10,909 nt of DNA, taken from JANWHF01 sp036276235 (GTDB lineage Bacteria > Planctomycetota > Phycisphaerae > Tepidisphaerales > Tepidisphaeraceae). Numbering within the stretch: position 1 is the first letter of the stretch; each line of letters starts with the position of its first letter. Shown one piece after another: positions 9,569-10,909 of the stretch. The position numbers and the translations under genes were made by a program. Location: contig DATBDZ010000344.1 of the NCBI GenBank assembly GCA_036276235.1, positions 1-10,909 on the forward strand, read 5' to 3'. The notes under the pieces are model-generated. The model was not told the origin of the DNA and did no database searches. It saw nothing but the letters and a program-made list of their open reading frames with translations.

Positions 9569-9663
9569 AGAGGGGATTGAAATGGAGCCACCCGCGTTTT
9601 TTGTCTTTACTGAAATGCCGACGCGAAGTAGTTTCAGGCAAATCAGGCAGAGACACGCCGCAA

Positions 9664-10086
9664 ATGTCACCCCTCCTCAAGCAACAGATCGGCCACGACT
9701 GGAGCCTGTTTATCGATCGGCTCTTTGCGCGCAAAGCCGTCGAGGGCGAGGTGATGTTCTACGATGGGAGGCGGACAGTCTACGCGTCCGTCTTCAATAC
9801 CACCGGCACGGACGCCGAAGAAGCCATCGAAAAAATGATCGAGGGGCGGCCTGGAATCCCGGTGCAGATTTTCGATCGTGATGAGCCGGGCTTGCGCGGG
9901 CACGCCTATCTGCTGCCGGAAGGGGACCGGGAAAATCCGTATTGGGGCCTGAACACCTGGACGGCGTCGGCGGGGTCGGTCGCCTGCGTCACGATCTATT
10001 TCCACGAGCTTACCGAGCTGGATTGGGCGATTTCGCTCTGGAAGAGCGTGCGGCCGCTGCGCGAGACGACAGTCGCGATGAATTGA
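9664..10086 (+). CDS. Hypothetical protein, 140 aa
   Basis: I do not recognise this protein. It is soluble-looking, with no signal peptide or membrane segment. The N-terminal half reads as mixed alpha/beta (HDWSLFIDRLFARKAVEGEV, then MFYDGRRTVYASVFNTTGTD and the helix AEEAIEKMIEG). The second half holds aromatic-rich segments (NPYWGLNTW at 91-99) and ends in IYFHELTELDWAISLWKSVR (111-130). The frame is open far upstream (to 9247), but that part is antisense to the PPi-PEPCK gene. ATG 9664 gives a compact product starting in the intergenic region, though its Shine-Dalgarno is weak (AGGCAG, 13 nt away). It is divergent from PPi-PEPCK and 95 bp before the MASE1 gene. The antisense frame 9667-10092 is also open, but codon use and start position favour this strand. 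Confidence 0.6.
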   Translation: MSPLLKQQIGHDWSLFIDRLFARKAVEGEVMFYDGRRTVYASVFNTTGTDAEEAIEKMIEGRPGIPVQIFDRDEPGLRGHAYLLPEGDRENPYWGLNTWTASAGSVACVTIYFHELTELDWAISLWKSVRPLRETTVAMN

Positions 10087-10171
10087 TTCCACATATCTTT
10101 CGTGAACTTGCTGGACAATCGAGCGAGGTGGGCGAGAATTCGCGGTCGGCTATGGAAGGTCCCCTCAAACG

Positions 10172-10176
10172 AAGGA
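10172..10176 (+). promoter_or_regulatory. Ribosome binding site for the MASE1 protein
   Basis: AAGGA with a 5-nt spacer to ATG 10182. It favours this start over the in-frame ATG at 10152, which has no comparable site. Confidence 0.55.
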
Positions 10177-10181
10177 TCGAA

Positions 10182-10909
10182 ATGAATCGCCAGGTCAGGA
10201 CGACGGCGGCGATTCTCCTTGTTGCTGCGCTCTATTTTGTCGGCGGGAAGGTCGGGCTGAAGCTCTGGTCTGTGAACCCAAGCTCGACCGCGGTATGGCC
10301 GCCTACGGGAATTGCCCTGGCGGCGGTGCTTTTGCTGGGGCCGCGCGTCGCGCCCGGGATCTTCATCGCCGCGTTTCTGGTCAATCTTGATATTCCCAAT
10401 GCAACAGTCGCGACGTCGGTTGGGATCGCCATCGGAAATACGCTGGAGGCGCTGGCCGCGGCGTGGGCGGTGAAGCGATTTGCCCACGGCGTTAAGGCGT
10501 TTGATCGCGTACGCGATGTTTACAAGTACATGCTGGTGGCGGCGGTATTGGCCACCATGGTCAGCGCTACAATCGGCGTCAGCGTGCTCTGTGTGGGCAA
10601 GCTGGAGCAGTGGTCAAACTTTTATCACGTCTGGATCGTCTGGTGGCTGGGTGATTGCGTCAGCGCGATCGTCATCGCGCCGCTGCTGCTGGTCTGGGCG
10701 ACGCGGCCGCCGCCTCACGTTAGCGTGGAGCGCATCGTTGAAGCGGCGTGTCTGCTGGCATCGCTGTGCGTGATCTTTATCGGTGTTTTCGGTGGATGGT
10801 CAGAGGCGGTGGGCAACGAATATCCGCTGGAATATGCGGGTATTCCGGTGTTGCTTTGGGCCGCATTGCGATTCCAACAGCGCGGCGCGGTGACCGCCGC
10901 CGCAATCAT
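10182..10909 (+). CDS. MASE1-domain membrane sensor protein, N-terminal part (runs off the window)
   Basis: Integral membrane sensory module; 242 residues are visible. About eight hydrophobic segments can be seen, near 8-22, 42-53, 58-70, 76-96, 116-138, 150-172, 187-205 and 219-232. Family-like landmarks are AVWPPTGIALAAVLLLGPR (37-55), GNTLEALAAAW (85-95), WWLGDCVSAIVIAPLLLVW (154-172) and GIPVLLWAALRFQQRGA (220-236). In known proteins MASE1 precedes a histidine kinase, GGDEF/EAL or PP2C-type output, so the output domain should lie past the window end and cannot be named. ATG 10182 is preferred because of AAGGA 5 nt upstream; ATG 10152 would add ten residues (MEGPLKRRIE). The gene probably has its own promoter or follows the 140-aa gene at 95 bp. 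Confidence 0.85.
   Translation, partial: MNRQVRTTAAILLVAALYFVGGKVGLKLWSVNPSSTAVWPPTGIALAAVLLLGPRVAPGIFIAAFLVNLDIPNATVATSVGIAIGNTLEALAAAWAVKRFAHGVKAFDRVRDVYKYMLVAAVLATMVSATIGVSVLCVGKLEQWSNFYHVWIVWWLGDCVSAIVIAPLLLVWATRPPPHVSVERIVEAACLLASLCVIFIGVFGGWSEAVGNEYPLEYAGIPVLLWAALRFQQRGAVTAAAI

Noticed and set aside
9667..10092. Minus-strand 141-aa open frame opposite the 140-aa gene
   Set aside because: It is Arg/Pro-rich, typical of antisense frames in GC-rich genes, and would start beyond the plus-strand stop without a ribosome binding site.

Overview
The window is GC-rich, densely coding Gram-negative DNA, most likely from a planctomycete, possibly of the Phycisphaerae type. That assignment is inference. 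It rests on the T/P/Q-rich 'TTRPAATTQPT'-style protein tail, the many intergenic palindromic elements and the long PPi-PEPCK-like protein. No rRNA, tRNA, CRISPR array or transposase gene was seen.

Layout. From 1 to about 4490 everything reads on the minus strand and forms a tripartite MacA-MacB-TolC-type efflux cluster. In transcription order it contains a periplasmic adaptor (4490 to 3084), an ABC ATPase (2797 to 2060), an FtsX/MacB-type permease overlapping it by ATGA (2063 to 807), and the N-terminal part of a TolC-family outer-membrane lipoprotein that leaves the window at base 1. The two larger gaps inside the cluster are filled with palindromic REP-like elements. The outer-membrane gene additionally begins in a 66-bp tandem repeat that stays open in its reading frame. 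A 547-bp non-coding stretch (4491-5037) upstream of the adaptor holds a perfect inverted repeat that may be an operator, and another REP-like element.

Next on the minus strand come scpB (5766 to 5038), a 160-bp hairpin element built of short repeats, and a 1168-aa protein (9495 to 5989) that I read as PPi-type phosphoenolpyruvate carboxykinase. Its stop codon lies exactly at the edge of the hairpin element. A 168-bp divergent intergenic region separates it from two plus-strand genes: a 140-aa protein I do not recognise (9664-10086), and the N-terminal part of a MASE1-type membrane sensor (10182 to the window end).

How they work together. The four efflux genes would build one export machine spanning both membranes, with ATP hydrolysis at the inner membrane. 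ScpB (chromosome condensation), PPi-PEPCK (the PEP/oxaloacetate node of central carbon metabolism) and the MASE1 sensor look like unrelated neighbours. The most unusual content is the repeat landscape: two families of paired-arm elements, each present twice, all inside or just upstream of the efflux cluster, plus a coding tandem repeat and a gene-end hairpin.
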